A DNA stretch of 64,000 nucleotides from assembly GCA_930367205.1 (NCBI GenBank), contig CAKNEZ010000030.1, positions 62,001 through 126,000 on the forward strand, written 5' to 3'. Source of the stretch: Acanthosoma haemorrhoidale (Eukaryota > Arthropoda > Insecta > Hemiptera > Acanthosomatidae). Shown piece by piece: positions 33,569-46,318 of the stretch. The notes under the pieces were generated by a model, which was not told the DNA's origin, searched no databases, and was given only the letters and a program-made list of their open reading frames with translations. The translations under genes were made by a program, and so were the position numbers. Positions within the stretch are counted from its first letter, which is position 1. Every line of letters begins with the position of its first letter.

Positions 33569-34136
33569 TATTAACAACAACTTCATTATGGTAAAATTAC
33601 AATCCGCCTCATTGGGCAATAAGTAATTGTGATAAATGATTTCATTCATACAGTATTTACAAACAGCCCAGAGCCCACATGGTTATCAATTCCCTCTCAT
33701 GCTCCCCCACGCTCCTCCGTCAGCCGCGTTACTGGATAAGAGCCAGTGGAGACTGACCAAGAGCGAGAGAGCCACATACGCTCAGGACATGATTGGAGAA
33801 ACTCTCCATTGCCAGGACTCCTACGCATTTATAGCAGGTAACGAGGTCACTGCCGTTTTAGTCTCCAAGGAGGATTATAGGGATGACTGGTGCCGTGCAA
33901 TGACTGTGCTAGGAGGTAGTTGGATAGGTTACTATGGAATTTCACGAACTTGGAAGGAATGAGTTCAAGAATGTAGGGTATATTAAGATCGTTATGAAGG
34001 GTTTTGTTGCTGACGTAATAAGGGACAGGCTTGATGTTCAACTTTATGAGTGATGGGTTGTCCTTTGAAGTAGTAGGTTGTCCAGAGCGTCTGTTTGGTT
34101 CTTCTCTTGTGGGTTCCACGTCGGTCTTTTGTCGAG
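33569..34136 (-). mobile_element. Jockey family JA, copy 3 (5' truncated, internally deleted)
   Basis: Read leftwards. The 5' edge lies in LDKRPTWNP near 34135. Most of the RT C-terminus is deleted between about 34030 and 34055. NKTLHNDLNIPYILELIPSK and SNLSNYLLAQSLHGTSHPYN follow, then the stop near 33829-33831 and the 3' UTR. Confidence 0.85.
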
Positions 34137-34151
34137 TATCCGAATTAATAT

Positions 34152-35310
34152 AATAATAACTTTATACACAATCCCCATACAAAGTCTACCCTGGAGTAAT
34201 TATCCCACCGAGGATTCACCCATTGAAACAAGAGACAAGAGAGCCACAGTCACTCAACTTAACAGTGACATAGACCCCGAGGCTTCTTCCACTTAGATGA
34301 CGAAGAGATTTGTGCGAAAGGAGTTGTTTATACAGGATTTGGATAAGTTTTCATGGATTTTGGTCAATATTGAGATTATTATGAAGGATTCTGCAAAAAA
34401 AACTACCGTATATTGGTTCCTCTACCGTTCGCTCGTTGACGGGGAATCTTTGAGCGTACTTACTTCGTGATTCATCGCTACAATTCGGCTCTGTTCGTTA
34501 GCAGTGAGTACCCGCCACTTTATATCAGCAGCAGCAGGTGACAAGGTATTCCTCCCCGAGTAGTTTGATCCAAACTTTTTTAATAACTTTTTCGTTCCTG
34601 TGTTTGTCTGTATGTCCTGGTCTTAACGGTCCCCTGTTTGAACCAGAGACACAACTGACCACATATTGTTCTGATTTGCCATACATGCGTAGATAAATAC
34701 CTACGAGATACAGCTAGGCTCTTAGATATAACAGACTACCTTCGGGTTAGTCAAACATTTCATAATCAATGTAATGTGCATATATATACAGGATATATCA
34801 AACCTATTGCCATGGTGCGTTTATTGCGGACAAGTTCCGCCTACAGCTACAGTAGATGTTTCATATAGAAGACATTTGCGATAGAAAATATCGGAGGCTG
34901 TGATTGCCGGCAATGAAGTATTGCACACTCGCGAACTGTCCTTGCATGCGATCTATCCCAGTGGTCATCCTTGAACGTTCGACGGACAACTGCCGCCTTG
35001 TCTCGGCCACTTGAGGTATTTCCTATTTCAGCGCATTATACGCTTCTACAATACAATTGTATAAGGTCATAAATAATATCTAATAACTAATAAACTAATT
35101 ACTAAATACTTGCAAATAATTTAAAAATTATAAATATAATTATTAATCGTGTATTTGTAGTAATTATAAAACTATTAGCATTTGTGTGCTCGTAGAAATC
35201 TCCTGAGATAATATATAGTTTAAGTTTGTAGTTGTTTTGCAACATTGATATTTTAAATTATTTTAACTTTTATAATTACTTTACAGAGTATGGAAAGAAG
35301 TTTGTAAGCA
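34152..35310. other. Intergenic DNA, nothing recognised
   Basis: GC-moderate stretches at 34400-34560 and 34800-35010 have no recognisable product or repeat partner. The rest is AT-rich. Confidence 0.35.
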
Positions 35311-36062
35311 AGCTTCACAAAAACTGACATGGAACCCACACGCGAGGATAAAAAGACAATAACTAAACAGACGCTTTGGACAACTGTACAGACTACTTCG
35401 AAGGTCATCCCATATCTCAATAGAAAACAAATTACTAATCTACAAAGTTATACTTAAGGTAATCTGGACATACGGAATAGAGCTATGGGGGACAGCAAAA
35501 AAGTCGAACATCAAGCGCATCCAACCCATTCAATCAAACGTCCTGAGAACAATAGTGCCTTATTACGTCAGCAACAAAACTCTTCATAATGACCTTTATA
35601 TACCGTTCATTCCTGAACTCATCCCTTCCAAGTTAATGAAATACCATAGTAACCTATCCAACAGCCCTAATCCCCTGGCACAGTCATTGCACTGTACCAC
35701 TCATCCTTATAATCCCCCTGTTGGCCAGTTTCTCCAATCATGTCCTGATCGTCTGTGGCTCTCGCGCTCTTAGCCAGCCTCCGCTGGCTTTTATCCAAAG
35801 ACGCGACTGACGGAGGAGCGTGATGGAACTACCAAGGACTCCGCTTCCTCTTCCACATGTGAGGGAGGTGACAACCATGTGGACTTGAGGTCTCGTGGAT
35901 GTTTGTAAATACTGTATGAATGAGCAAGTGAATGAAAATTGTAAATATGGTATGAATGAGACCATTTATCACAATTACTTATTGCCTAATAAGGCAGATT
36001 GTAATTTTATCATAATAAAGTTGTTGTTATACGTTCAATAAAAAAAACAAAAAAAAAAAAAC
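35311..36062 (+). mobile_element. Jockey family JA, copy 4 (5' truncated)
   Basis: Starts in the LDKRLTWNP region and continues through HLSIENKLLIYKVILK, WTYGIELWGTAKKSNIKRIQ and a frameshifted YYVSNKTLHNDLYIPFIPEL. A deletion near 35720 removes the ORF stop and joins the coding part to the 3' UTR. The 3' end shows CATAATAAAGTTGTTGTTAT and then a poly-A tail at about 36039-36061. Confidence 0.85.
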
Positions 36063-37274
36063 AAGCTCCCCCTTTATATGGTTCCATAGCTCATTAAAAT
36101 ATCCAATGACACCCCTTCCGCTGTCCTCACTTGACCGGATGTTTCGCCGAAACCGTGAATTATGTTTTTCTCGCTTTTACGAAAGCTCTTGTTATTCAAG
36201 GTGGAATTCGCACAATATCCCCGGTTGTGTAATGAAACCTTATTTTTTCAGTCCTCAGGCAATTACACCAACCCAGAGCCTGACGTACAAGGTAGAATTG
36301 CGTTATATTAAAGGCCCCCTTCCCGTGATCATTGCGGTGATACCCAGAAGGCCATCTCTGTTATAAGGATACTTATCAATATCATAACGGTTAAACCGGC
36401 ACAACACAGACTAAAATATAAGATCGAGTAAACATAATTTCATTTCAGTCCTTATGAAAACTAATGTCCAATGTCTTGTCAACATGATCACTTGTCACTA
36501 CATGTTTTAAACGATAAAATGTCATTCAAATAAAAATGCTAGACATTAAAGTCACCTGACTTAATATGCCAACAAATAACAGTCAACAATAAACAATTTA
36601 TTCTACCGGTGAATGTCGTTTTAACTTCTTGTATTCACGAGGCTGCGATAGGTCACAGGCGACGTTTCAACCACTCGGAATTTCCATAGCAAAAAACAAA
36701 AGTGAAAGCAAATATATAAATTAAATGAAAACACGTTTCCTATGTTTTTGTAAGCTCACTCATGGCCGTAGATTCTCAAGTCATTATCAGGCAATGATTG
36801 TTTAACTGCGATAAAACGCATTAAATGATGATCTTAGAGTCAATGAGCAGTATATAAAATAGTAAATTAGTCTTCAATCCCCCCCCCCCCCAAAGGACAG
36901 AATCTTCGTAGAAAGAATATAACGTGCATTTTCCTTCCTTGATGTTTATCCTCATGTATTTGAAGGGTTACGGGATGCTATGACGGGATGAAAGAATTGA
37001 TGTAACATCAGGAAAAGTCGGAGGAAAAGGTTTATGTAAATGGTGTAGATGTGATAGACAACAGGTCTACGAATACCACCTTGAGGAACTCCGGCTTACA
37101 CTGAAAACTGACTTGAGTAATCTGGAAGTAGCTTTCGAACAGAAACAATGAAATATGTTTTAGAAGGACTGTATCTTAATTGAAATTAGTTGTTTTTTTA
37201 TAATTAAAATAGTATTTTTTTCTTTCAAGGTTGTATGGGATAGTATTACACTACTAATCTAAAAAAATCTACTT
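36063..37274. other. Intergenic DNA, nothing recognised
   Basis: An 86-codon open frame at 36106-36366 (plus) has no motif. A C homopolymer lies at 36880-36891. Otherwise featureless. Confidence 0.35.
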
Positions 37275-38035
37275 TACCTTCTGCCGCAAGTCATGTCCAA
37301 TAGCTTTTTTTGAATTCCATTCCTCTTCCTATGTCCAAGACAGTACGGTATTTAGGCTTCCAGCTTGACAAAAGACTGACATGGAACCCACACACGAGGC
37401 TAAAAAGACAAGAACTAAACAGACGCTTTGGGCAACTGTACAGTCGACTTCAAAGTACATCCCATCTCTCAATAGAAAATAAACTACTAATCTACAAAGT
37501 TATACTTAAGCCAATCTAGACATACGGAATAGAGCTATGCGGGACAGCAAAAAAGTCAAACATCAAGCGTATCCAATCCTTTCAATCAAAAGTCCTGAGA
37601 ACAATAGTAAATTCCTCTTATTACGTCAACAACAAAATCCTTCCTCTAGTACAGTCATTAGAGTGCGTCACACATCCCTATAAACCTTCATGGAGCCTAA
37701 AACGGCAGTGGCCTCGTGACCTGCTATAAATGCGTGACAGTGGTAGTCCTGGCCAGTTTCTCCAATCATGTCCTGAGCGTATGTGGCTCTCAGGCTCTTG
37801 GCCAGCCTCCGCTGGCTCTTATCCAAAGACGTGACTGACGGAGGAGCGTGGGGGACTTCCCAAGACTGCACTTCCTCTTTTGCATGCGAGGGAGGTAACA
37901 ACCATGTGGATTTGGGTGGCCTCTGGGCTGTTTGTAAATACTGTATGAATGAGAAAATTGAACACTATTACTCATCGCATTATAGCTATGTAAGTCAACG
38001 GAATAGTGACATATACTGCAAAGCTAATAAATAAA
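37275..38035 (+). mobile_element. Jockey family JA, copy 5 (longest RT piece)
   Basis: Includes the block VRYLGFQLDKRLTWNPHTRL, then KRQELNRRFGQLYSRLQSTS and HLSIENKLLIYKVILKPI. It then breaks: a stop replaces the Trp codon, and ~120 bp around 37640 are deleted. The ORF stop is near 37726-37728. The 3' UTR is normal up to 37950 and then diverged, ending near AATAAATAAACAAGTTG. Confidence 0.8.
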
Positions 38036-38889
38036 CAAGTTGATAAAGTGTTTACCTACTCCATTTTAGCTTTGCTAAATTATATTTGCATATAATTATA
38101 TTGCTAAATATAGTATTTGCAAGGTTCAGACAAACCTATGGAGCTCTCTGAAACTTTTTGTACAACTACTTGATATACTGCGTTTTAGACTAGTCAGAAA
38201 GTTTTTTAGCCTTGGGTCCGTTATTCGACTTAGGATATTATTAGAACATCCTGGAGACTTATGGGCATTTAAACGGTTACAACATGCGGTTGTCATATGC
38301 CGGTAATATACTAACAGATAATAAAATTAATAAAAAACAAAAACTGCAATAGAATGCATTTAAATAAGAATATCGGTAGCCCTAACAAGGTGATATCCAG
38401 ATAAGCCGGTATCTTACCTGGCCATCAGCGGCTGTCATCAAACCAGTTCCAACCTCAGCTGCTCAAAGAGGGAGCGAATTTTTAATATAATAATCACAAT
38501 CGGTGACAAAACACGCGTCAAATATTCACAAACTACTTGAGTTATTTCTGCCTTTATTTTAGTGCGTGGCAGTCAGCAGAAATAGCCTATAATTATTATC
38601 AAGGACGGAGCATGCAATTATGCAATAATAATAATAATTAATAAATAATCTAATCCGCCAGGGAAAGATAAGACACACTGAGGTCACCATTGTACTTGGT
38701 AGGCTTCATTCAAATAATCACTCATTTCTCCAAACGAGGATGAGTGAACCCCGACCAGAATTGTCCCCCACCTAGAAAAAAACTCTTATGGGAAGATATG
38801 TCTTCATCGTTGGGTGAATTTGAGAGAAGAGTTTGAGCAAGGTAGGAACCTGGAACAGTTAAAGAAGAAATTGCGAAAATAACGTATTT
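38036..38889. other. Intergenic DNA, nothing recognised
   Basis: AT-rich with a short (ATA)n run near 38622-38637. A GC-moderate patch lies at 38650-38880 before the satellite. Confidence 0.35.
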
Positions 38890-41714
38890 TACAAATATAA
38901 CGTAATGTAATATAATACATTAATAGAGTTAAGGCTATGCTCATAATAACTATAAACTTATCATATTAATCCATTTTATTTATTTATTAAATGATTTATT
39001 TATACTTTTTACTATTATTGCTAGCTAAAGTTGTTTACAAACATAACATATTTAACAAATCAGGTAGTGAGTGCATAAGACATCTTGAATCGTAAATAAT
39101 GTAATATAATACATCAATAGAGTTAAGGCTATGCTCTTAATAACTATAGACTTATCATATTAATCCATTTTATTTATTTATTAAATGATTTATGTATACT
39201 TTTTGCCTATTATTGCTAACTAAAGTTGTTTACAAACATAACATATTTAACAAATCAGGTAGTGAGTGCATAAGACATCTTGAATCGTAAATAATGTAAT
39301 ATAATACATTAATAGAGTTAAGGCTATGCTCTTAATAACTATAGACTTATCATATTAGTCCGTTTTATTTATTTATTAATTGTTTTATGTATACCTTTTG
39401 TCTATTATTGCTAGCTAAAGTTGTTTACAAACATAACATATTTAACAAATCAGGTAGTGAGTGCATAAGACATCTTGAATCGTAAATAATGTAATATAAT
39501 ACATTAATAGAGTTAAGGCTATGCTCTTAATAACTATAGACTTATCATATTAGTCCGTTTTATTTATTTATTAATTGTTTTATGTATACCTTTTGTCTAT
39601 TATTGCTAGCTAAAGTTGTTTACAAACATAACATATTTAACAAATCAGGTAGTGAGTGCATAAGACATCTTGAATCGTAAATAATGTAATATAATACATT
39701 AATAGAGTTAAGGCTATGCTCTTAATAACTATAGACTTATCATATTAGTCCGTTTTATTTATTTATTAATTGTTTTATGTATACCTTTTGTCTATTATTG
39801 CTAGCTAAAGTTGTTTACAAACATAACATATTTAACAAATCAGGTAGTGAGTGCATAAGACATCTTGAATCGTAAATAATGTAATATAATACATTAATAG
39901 AGTTAAGGCTATGCTCTTAATAACTATAGACTTATCATATTAGTCCGTTTTATTTATTTATTAATTGTTTTATGTATACCTTTTGTCTATTATTGCTAGC
40001 TAAAGTTGTTTACAAACATAACATATTTAACAAATCAGGTAGTGAGTGCATAAGACATCTTGAATCGTAAATAATGTAATATAATACATCAATAGAGTTA
40101 AGGCTATGCTCTTAATAACTATAGACTTATCATATTAATCCATTTTATTTATTTATTAAATGATTTATGTATACTTTTTGCCTATTATTGCTAACTAAAG
40201 TTGTTTACAAACATAACATATTTAACAAATCAGGTAGTGGGTGCATAAGATATCTCGAATCGTAAATAATGTAATATAATACATCAATTGAGTTAAGGCT
40301 ATGCTCTTAATAACTATAGACTTATCATATTAGTCCGTTTTATTTATTTATTAATTGATTTATGTATACCTTTTGTCTATTATTGCTAGCTAAAGTTGTT
40401 TACAAACATAACATATTTAACAAATCAGGTAGTGAGTGCATAAGACATCTTGAATCGTAAATAATGTAATATAATACATCAATAGAGTTAAGGCTATGCT
40501 CTTAATAACTATAGACTTATCATATTAGTCCGTTTTATTTATTTATTAATTGATTTATGTATACCTTTTGTCTATTATTGCTAGCTAAAGTTGTTTACAA
40601 ACATAACATATTTAACAAATCAGGTAGTGAGTGCATAAGACATCTTGAATCGTAAATAATGTAATATAATACATTAATAGAGTTAAGGCTATGCTCTTAA
40701 TAACTATAGACTTATCATATTAGTCCGTTTTATTTATTTATTAATTGATTTATGTATACCTTTTGTCTATTATTGCTTGCTAAAGTTGTTTACAAACATA
40801 ACATATTTAACAAATCAGGTAGTGAGTGCATAAGACATCTTGAATCGTAAATAATGTAATATAATACATCAATAGAGTTAAGGCTATGCTCCTAATAACT
40901 ATAGACTTATCATATTAGTCCGTTTTATTTATTTATTAATTGATTTATGTATACCTTTTGTCTATTATTGCTAGCTAAAGTTGTTTACAAACATAACATA
41001 TTTAACAAATCAGGTAGTTGGTGCATAAGATATCTTGAATCGTAAATAATGTAATATAATACATTAATATAGTTAAGGCTATGCTCATAATAACTATAAA
41101 CTTATCATATTAATCCCTTTTATTTATTTATTAAATGATTTATGTATACTTTTTGCCTATTATTGCTAGCTAAAGTTGTTTACAAACACAACATATTTAA
41201 CAAATCAGGTAGTGAGTGCATAAGACATCTTGAATCGTAAATAATGTAATATACTACATCAATAGAGTTAAGGCTATGCTGTTAATAACTATAGACTTAT
41301 CATATTAGTCCGTTTTATTTATTTATTAATTGATTTATGTATACCTTTTGTCTATTATTGCTAGCTTAAGTTGTTTACAAACATAACATATTTAACAAAT
41401 CAGGTAGTGAGTGCATAAGACATCTTGAATCGTAAATAATTTAATATAATACATCAATAGAGTTAAGGCTATGCTCTTAATAACTATAGACTTATCATAT
41501 TAGTCCGTTTTATTTATTTATTAATTGTTTTATGTATACCTTTTGTCTATTATTGCTAGCTAAAGTTGTTTACAAACATAACATATTTAACAAATCAGGT
41601 AGTGGGTGCATAAGATATCTTGAATCGTAAATAATGTAATATAATACATTAATAGAGTTAAGGCTATGCTCTTAATAACTATAGACTTATCATATTAGTC
41701 CGTTTTATTGCTCA
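38890..41714. repeat. 195-bp satellite array, ~14.4 copies
   Basis: The string ATGTAATATAATACAT recurs (with point changes) at 38905, 39099, 39294, 39489, 39684, 39879, 40074, 40269, 40464, 40659, 40854, 41049, 41244, 41439 and 41634, giving a unit of 195 bp (194 once). The array ends at 41714, about 80 bp into the fifteenth unit. Two monomer types are visible. Type A has AATCCATTTT...TTAAATGATTTATGTATACT. Type B has AGTCCGTTTT...TTAATTGTTTTATGTATACC, or a GATTTAT variant. Type A occupies units 1, 2, 7 and 12. Confidence 0.97.
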
Positions 41715-42448
41715 CTAAAGTGAAAATCGTAACAATATTTATTAGGTATATTTCAGGTATAAATTTCGAACAAGTTTTCTCTTGTAAATTCTAAAATTAC
41801 ATGCTAAATATATTTGCTGGGGATACACTACAAGACTATGTATTTAACATTTATTAAATAAGCCGTTCTCGGTACATTCTCTCTTGGTACAGTAATTTCC
41901 AGAGATGTGATGCTTTGTTAATAAAAAGAAACAATAATTTATTTTTAATTTGATATAATTAAAAAATTCAATGTTGCGACTCCTGGTCTGTTGGTCCATT
42001 GCTACAGGTCTAAATATTTTCTGTAATATTTTGTGTCATAGTTCAAGTTCCAAAAATGCGGAACTGATCAAAAAGTCAACAAGCGTGCACATTTTCTAGA
42101 TCAATAGAAGGCCAGCCGGACCTTCACCGCGAGATGCTTACTAATGAGAGCTCATAGTTAATAACACATTCAGCATTACTTTGCACCGTAAATCTCACAG
42201 CACTGACCACAATTACAGTACTACTTGAATTTATTCCTAAATATACATATTTGAATTGCATTTTTGAAGTGTTTCTGATGTGGATTGTGGTCGTTAATTC
42301 ATTATTCATTCACAGACCTAAAATTTCTAACAAATAGAATGACGTATTTATGGTAAACAATGCTTTTGATAACATAGTATTTATTTTTTTCTTAATTGAT
42401 TTTGATTTTAAGAAATGCTTTATAGTATCGTAATGACATTATTTCATC
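41715..42448. other. Intergenic DNA, nothing recognised
   Basis: AT-rich sequence without features beyond a short shadow frame on the minus strand. Confidence 0.4.
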
Positions 42449-42461
42449 ACTTTTAGTTCAT
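42449..42461. repeat. Left target-site duplication of Jockey JA copy 6
   Basis: ACTTTTAGTTCAT is repeated exactly at 43266-43278. Confidence 0.9.
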
Positions 42462-43265
42462 TACATTACCTTCACCCTCCGTCGCAAGTCTTGTCCACTA
42501 GTTTATTTTAATAACATTCCTCTCCCTGTATCCTAGACAGTATGGTACTTCTATCTCGACAAACGACTGACATGAAACCCACATACGAAGCTAAAAAGAC
42601 ACTTTGGACAACTGTACATACTACTTCGAAGGACATCACATCTCTCAATAGAAAATAAATTACTAATCTACAAAGTTATACCTAAGCCAATCTGGACATA
42701 CGGAATAGAGCTATGTGGGACAGCAAAAAAGTCGAACTCCAACCGTATCCAATCCTTTCAATCAAAAGTCCTGAGAACAATAGTAAATGCCCCTTATTAC
42801 ATTAGCGAAAAAAAGACTAATATACCCTAGATTCTTGAACCTATCTAACCACCCTAAAAAGCACAGTCATTGCACTGCACCACTCATCCCTATAATCCTC
42901 CTCGGAGACTAAAACGGCAGTTGCCTTGTGACCAGCTATAAATGCGTGACAGCGGGAGTCCTGGCAATAGCCAGTTTATCCATTCGTGTCCTGATCGTCT
43001 GTGGCTCTTGCGCTCTTCTTCAGCCTCCACTGGCTCCGTTGACGCCGCTGACGTAGGAGCGTGGGGGACTTCCCGAGACACCGCTTCCTCTTTCGCATGC
43101 GAGGGAGGTGACAGCCATGTGGATTTGGGAGGCCTCTGGGCTGTTTGTAAATATTGTATAAATGAGTGAGTGAATGAAAATTGTAAATATGCTTTGAATG
43201 AGAACATTTATTTCAATTACTTATTGCCTAATTGCAATTTCATCATTAAAAAAAAAAACAAAAAA
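42462..43265 (+). mobile_element. Jockey family JA, copy 6 with polyA tail
   Basis: An 804-bp 5'-truncated copy bounded by a perfect 13-bp target duplication. It contains decayed RT sequence (FTLRRKSCP region, then a 30-bp deletion after the LKR block, HLSIENKLLIYKV, WTYGIELCGTAKKSN) and a deletion around 42825-42840. The stop region lies near 42939, and the full 3' UTR ends in a poly-A tail at about 43248-43265. It is the clearest proof that family JA inserts by target-primed reverse transcription. Confidence 0.92.
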
Positions 43266-43278
43266 ACTTTTAGTTCAT
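43266..43278. repeat. Right target-site duplication of Jockey JA copy 6
   Basis: Exact match to 42449-42461; its first base is shared with the poly-A tail. Confidence 0.9.
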
Positions 43279-45035
43279 AGTTGATAGAAAAAGTTAGTTA
43301 GCCCTACCGTATTTTTTGTACCTCTACTTTTTGCAAGCTCTTTAAATAAATAAATAAAGAATAATTTAGCAGAATAAATACATTTCTACTTAAATTAAAC
43401 AACTATCTAATCTAAACACTATAAAAATAAAATAAATTTTACTGATTTCCAGATGCCAAGAATTTAAAAAAATGTAATAGCTGAATTATTATTATCTTGG
43501 TAGATGGTTTAATATATTTTTAAGCGTTAACAAAATAAACAGTATATATTACATAAAATACATTTTTGTATTATATTTCGTAAGACAGGCTCCTTCAAAT
43601 ATTATTAATCTGAATATTGCATAAAATAAGTAAACACTTCATGAGCAATTACACACTTGTGGCTTTCCTTGCGGTTGTAAAAATGATCTAAACAAATTAG
43701 GTAACCTGAGAAAATACCAGTCCGTTAAATCCTCAACAGGAAACACGTATTACTCAACTTAATACGGTAGGAAAATAATTACTTTTCAATTACAAGCAAT
43801 TAATACTTCATTATTTTTCACTGCAGGGACATCATACCGTGCCTAATATCAAAGCTCTCTATAAAACCTTAGGAGACATTACATGGGGCATAGGGAATTT
43901 CATAGTGGTTCAAAAAAAAACAGTTGAATTAGAGTCGCGAATGACTTTGGTAATTATATTTTGGTAACAAATTACATATTCTTAATACAGAACATACAGA
44001 TCTTAAAATTATTACACAAATTATCGAAAAAGATTTATTATATCAATAAATAAATAAATTAACCATACTTACCTTTACTGATAATAAATGGATACGGCGG
44101 TATTTTTCGATCGTCTGGGACCTCAGAGGAACTTTTCGTGTCGCTACATTAAATAGTGGGGCCTAAAACCAACAAAGGATGAAACCAACAAGGGTTTATT
44201 ATCATTTTTGAAAAAAAGCCAAACCCTACAAAGTGTTGGAGTGATGCAAACAACTCGGACACATTGTTCAGTTCCTGAGAACTCCCTAAGAAAGAGGCGG
44301 TTATGCAAGCCTGCAATACGTTATTTCTCTTGTCTCATTTTCCCTCGTTCGGTATTTGCATAACAGTCCGCTATACTTATGGATCTTGGACCAAAAATAC
44401 TTCATTCGAATTCTTAAAGGTCACAGAATAAAAACTTTTTTTTTGTTTGGAGGAAATTATTTGCCTTGTCAGGGCTATGAGTAATCGTTAATAGTGGTCC
44501 CATTATTATAATATATGCAATATTTAATTCCATTTACGTTATAGATACAAACATTGTAGGTATAGTAAATGATTAGTGCTAGTTTTGGAATGGAACAATA
44601 AATGTTCATCTACAGGAGGAAAAGCGTTATAATGCACCCCCCCCCCCTAGATATCCTAAATAAACTAAAGAAAGCAAGTCGTAGAGTGAAGTCTGAAAAT
44701 GTAAAAAAGGCTATTTTAAAGTATTTTAATTAAATAGAATTAATTTAAACTATTTTAAATGATATAAATTATATTTTATTAAATTTATAATTTAATTAAA
44801 ATGGATGGACCATTTCTTCGGACATGGTAAAATTTAGCGTTCCTTTAATTGTTATTTTTAATGGTAGATTTTGTTTGTCACCAAATACACAGTGGAGGTT
44901 TTTATCATGCGTTTTCATTTTAGCCATTCCCCAAATTCACCAGTGGAAGTTACCAGTCCCTCCAAAGCAGGTGTCAGCAGAGATCAGGGATATCCCATTA
45001 TTGCCACATTACTGCCAGATAGCGACATAGAGTGC
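43279..45035. other. Intergenic DNA with a weak exon-like frame
   Basis: Mostly AT-rich. At 44925-45030 (plus), after TTTCATTTTAG, a frame reads NSPVEVTSPSKAGVSRDQGY, PIIATLLPDSDIECK. It is suggestive of coding but continues into a transposon relic. C homopolymer at 44635-44648. Confidence 0.3.
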
Positions 45036-45135
45036 AAGAACCGCAGACGCTCAGGACACAATTTTTAGTCCCTGGCCAGTGTAGGGTTCCTAAAACGGGT
45101 TAGTTATAGGAGCTCTCGAGGCCATTTCCATTCCC
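45036..45135 (-). repeat. Old relic of the Jockey JA 3' region
   Basis: The pieces CGCAGACGCTCAGGACA, TGGCCAGTGTAGG and ATAGGAGCTCTCGAGGCCA align in order with the JA 3' UTR and ORF stop region, but with much divergence. Confidence 0.4.
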
Positions 45136-45224
45136 AATCTCCACGAATAAATAGAAGTTCCCCTCTTCTAGTCCCAGAAAATACGCGCCTACGTTTACTT
45201 ATTATTTTAATAATAAAAACCTTA

Positions 45225-45317
45225 GACGTCAGTTAAGAGAGGGGGTAACTAGTGCACGACACAACTGAAGCCCGCTAGGGGCGTAGGTGATACCCAGCCT
45301 CTGACAGGCCTATATAA
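45225..45317 (+). promoter_or_regulatory. Promoter-like module of repeat X copy 2
   Basis: A CRE-like palindromic GACGTC core is followed 86 bp later by TATATAA. The same pair occurs in copy 3 (59251 and 59319). This is consistent with a pol II promoter inside an LTR; activity is not shown. Confidence 0.5.
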
Positions 45318-45344
45318 GGCTCATATTCGGGAACTTTTCTCTCT

Positions 45345-45530
45345 GTTTGTTGTACTATCTTGTTCTTTCTGTCTGGTTGTAAGCTGAAGGTGAGCCTCAT
45401 GTGTAGTGTATGTGTTATTGACTTTTTAACATCAAACTGAAACGTATTATATCTATGCTATGCCCTCCTTCGAGGGAGATTTTTTGTTTATTGTATATTA
45501 ATAAAGAGAGGTTATGAAATAAAAAAAAAA
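45345..45530 (+). mobile_element. Nested polyA retroposon of ~185 bp
   Basis: The segment interrupts repeat X and is flanked by AACTTTTCTCTCT on the left (45332-45344) and ACTTTTCTCTCT on the right (45531-45542). Near its 3' end it has a short hairpin (CCCTC-CTTC-GAGGG), an AATAAAG signal and a terminal A-tract at 45519-45530. This fits a 5'-truncated LINE, a SINE or a processed transcript. I see no A/B boxes and no second copy in the window. Confidence 0.8.
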
Positions 45531-45990
45531 ACTTTTCTCTCTCGGAACCCGGCACCTGAAGAACACTGCTTTTTTTCACTCTCTTTACCTTTCTTATTTA
45601 ACTAGCTCTGGATCTCTCTTTCCTAACCTCGCTATGTTTTAGTCCGGCGTTGTCAGACCCCACACCTTGCTAGTGGGATTCTCTGCCTCCGTCTCGCTAA
45701 AACTAGCACCACTTTGGGGGAGACCTTCTCCATACGGACGACGGTCTCCTGGAGCCCTACAAACTTTACCTAGTAGCATCTCCCCCAGCAATCCAGTCTG
45801 CTTCTCTCCCGTTCACTGTCACCTTTGGGATCCGGACGGATTTCGCCTACCCTCAGATACCGAGTGTGAATTCGTGGTCATTCCAAGACCACATAAACTA
45901 CCTATAATACCTACCCTGTACCTCTTTTTCTGAGCATAGTGCACAGTCGGGGCACATACCTATCAAATATGGAGTCAGATAGTTCAATAG

Positions 45991-46310
45991 AAAGACCCGT
46001 CATGAAGCAATTGTCCAGGTCATAGCCTATTCAACCCTCTCCTCGTCACTAGGGCTAGGGTAACTAGGCCCCTTCGTGACGACCCGACAAGGGGATTGCA
46101 GGAATGAGTTAGCTAGTGATCTTACAGTTTTAGGAAATTTCAAAAATTACGAGGGGATGTTTTCAATATTAAGTATAATTAGTAGGTTCATATGATGATT
46201 GATCAGTGATGCAAAAATGGTCATGTTATAAGGACTTTGGACTGGAAGGATTGGACGTGCTCATTATTCGAGGGATTTTAATGGCAACCTCAATGTCCAC
46301 TTCCGCCATT
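45991..46310. other. Intergenic spacer
   Basis: Nothing recognised. Confidence 0.4.
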
Positions 46311-46318
46311 ATTAGGTA
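46311..46318. repeat. Left target-site duplication of I/LOA-like copy 2
   Basis: ATTAGGTA is repeated exactly at 47335-47342. Confidence 0.8.

Larger units (their letters stand above)
45136..45990 (+). mobile_element. LTR-like repeat X, copy 2
   Basis: Shares with copy 3 an upstream GAAGTT(A/C)CCCTCTTCT block, a GACGTCAG site (45225-45232), a TATATAA box (45311-45317), a CT-rich stretch and the long downstream region (GTTGTCAGACCCCACACCTT, CTTTGGGATCCGGACGG, ATCTTATGGAGTCAG-like end). No ORF is present. Promoter motifs without coding sequence favour a solo LTR, but the exact ends are not resolved. It is split by a nested insertion at 45345-45530. Confidence 0.55.

Noticed and set aside
38890..41714. 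CRISPR-like array
   Set aside because: The 195-bp units are contiguous with no unique spacers, so this is satellite DNA.
45667..45933. 88-codon frame in repeat X (WDPDGFRLPSDTECEFVV) also seen at 59564-59812
   Set aside because: The sequence similarity comes from the shared LTR-like repeat. The frame is not kept in copy 1 and has no known protein motif.
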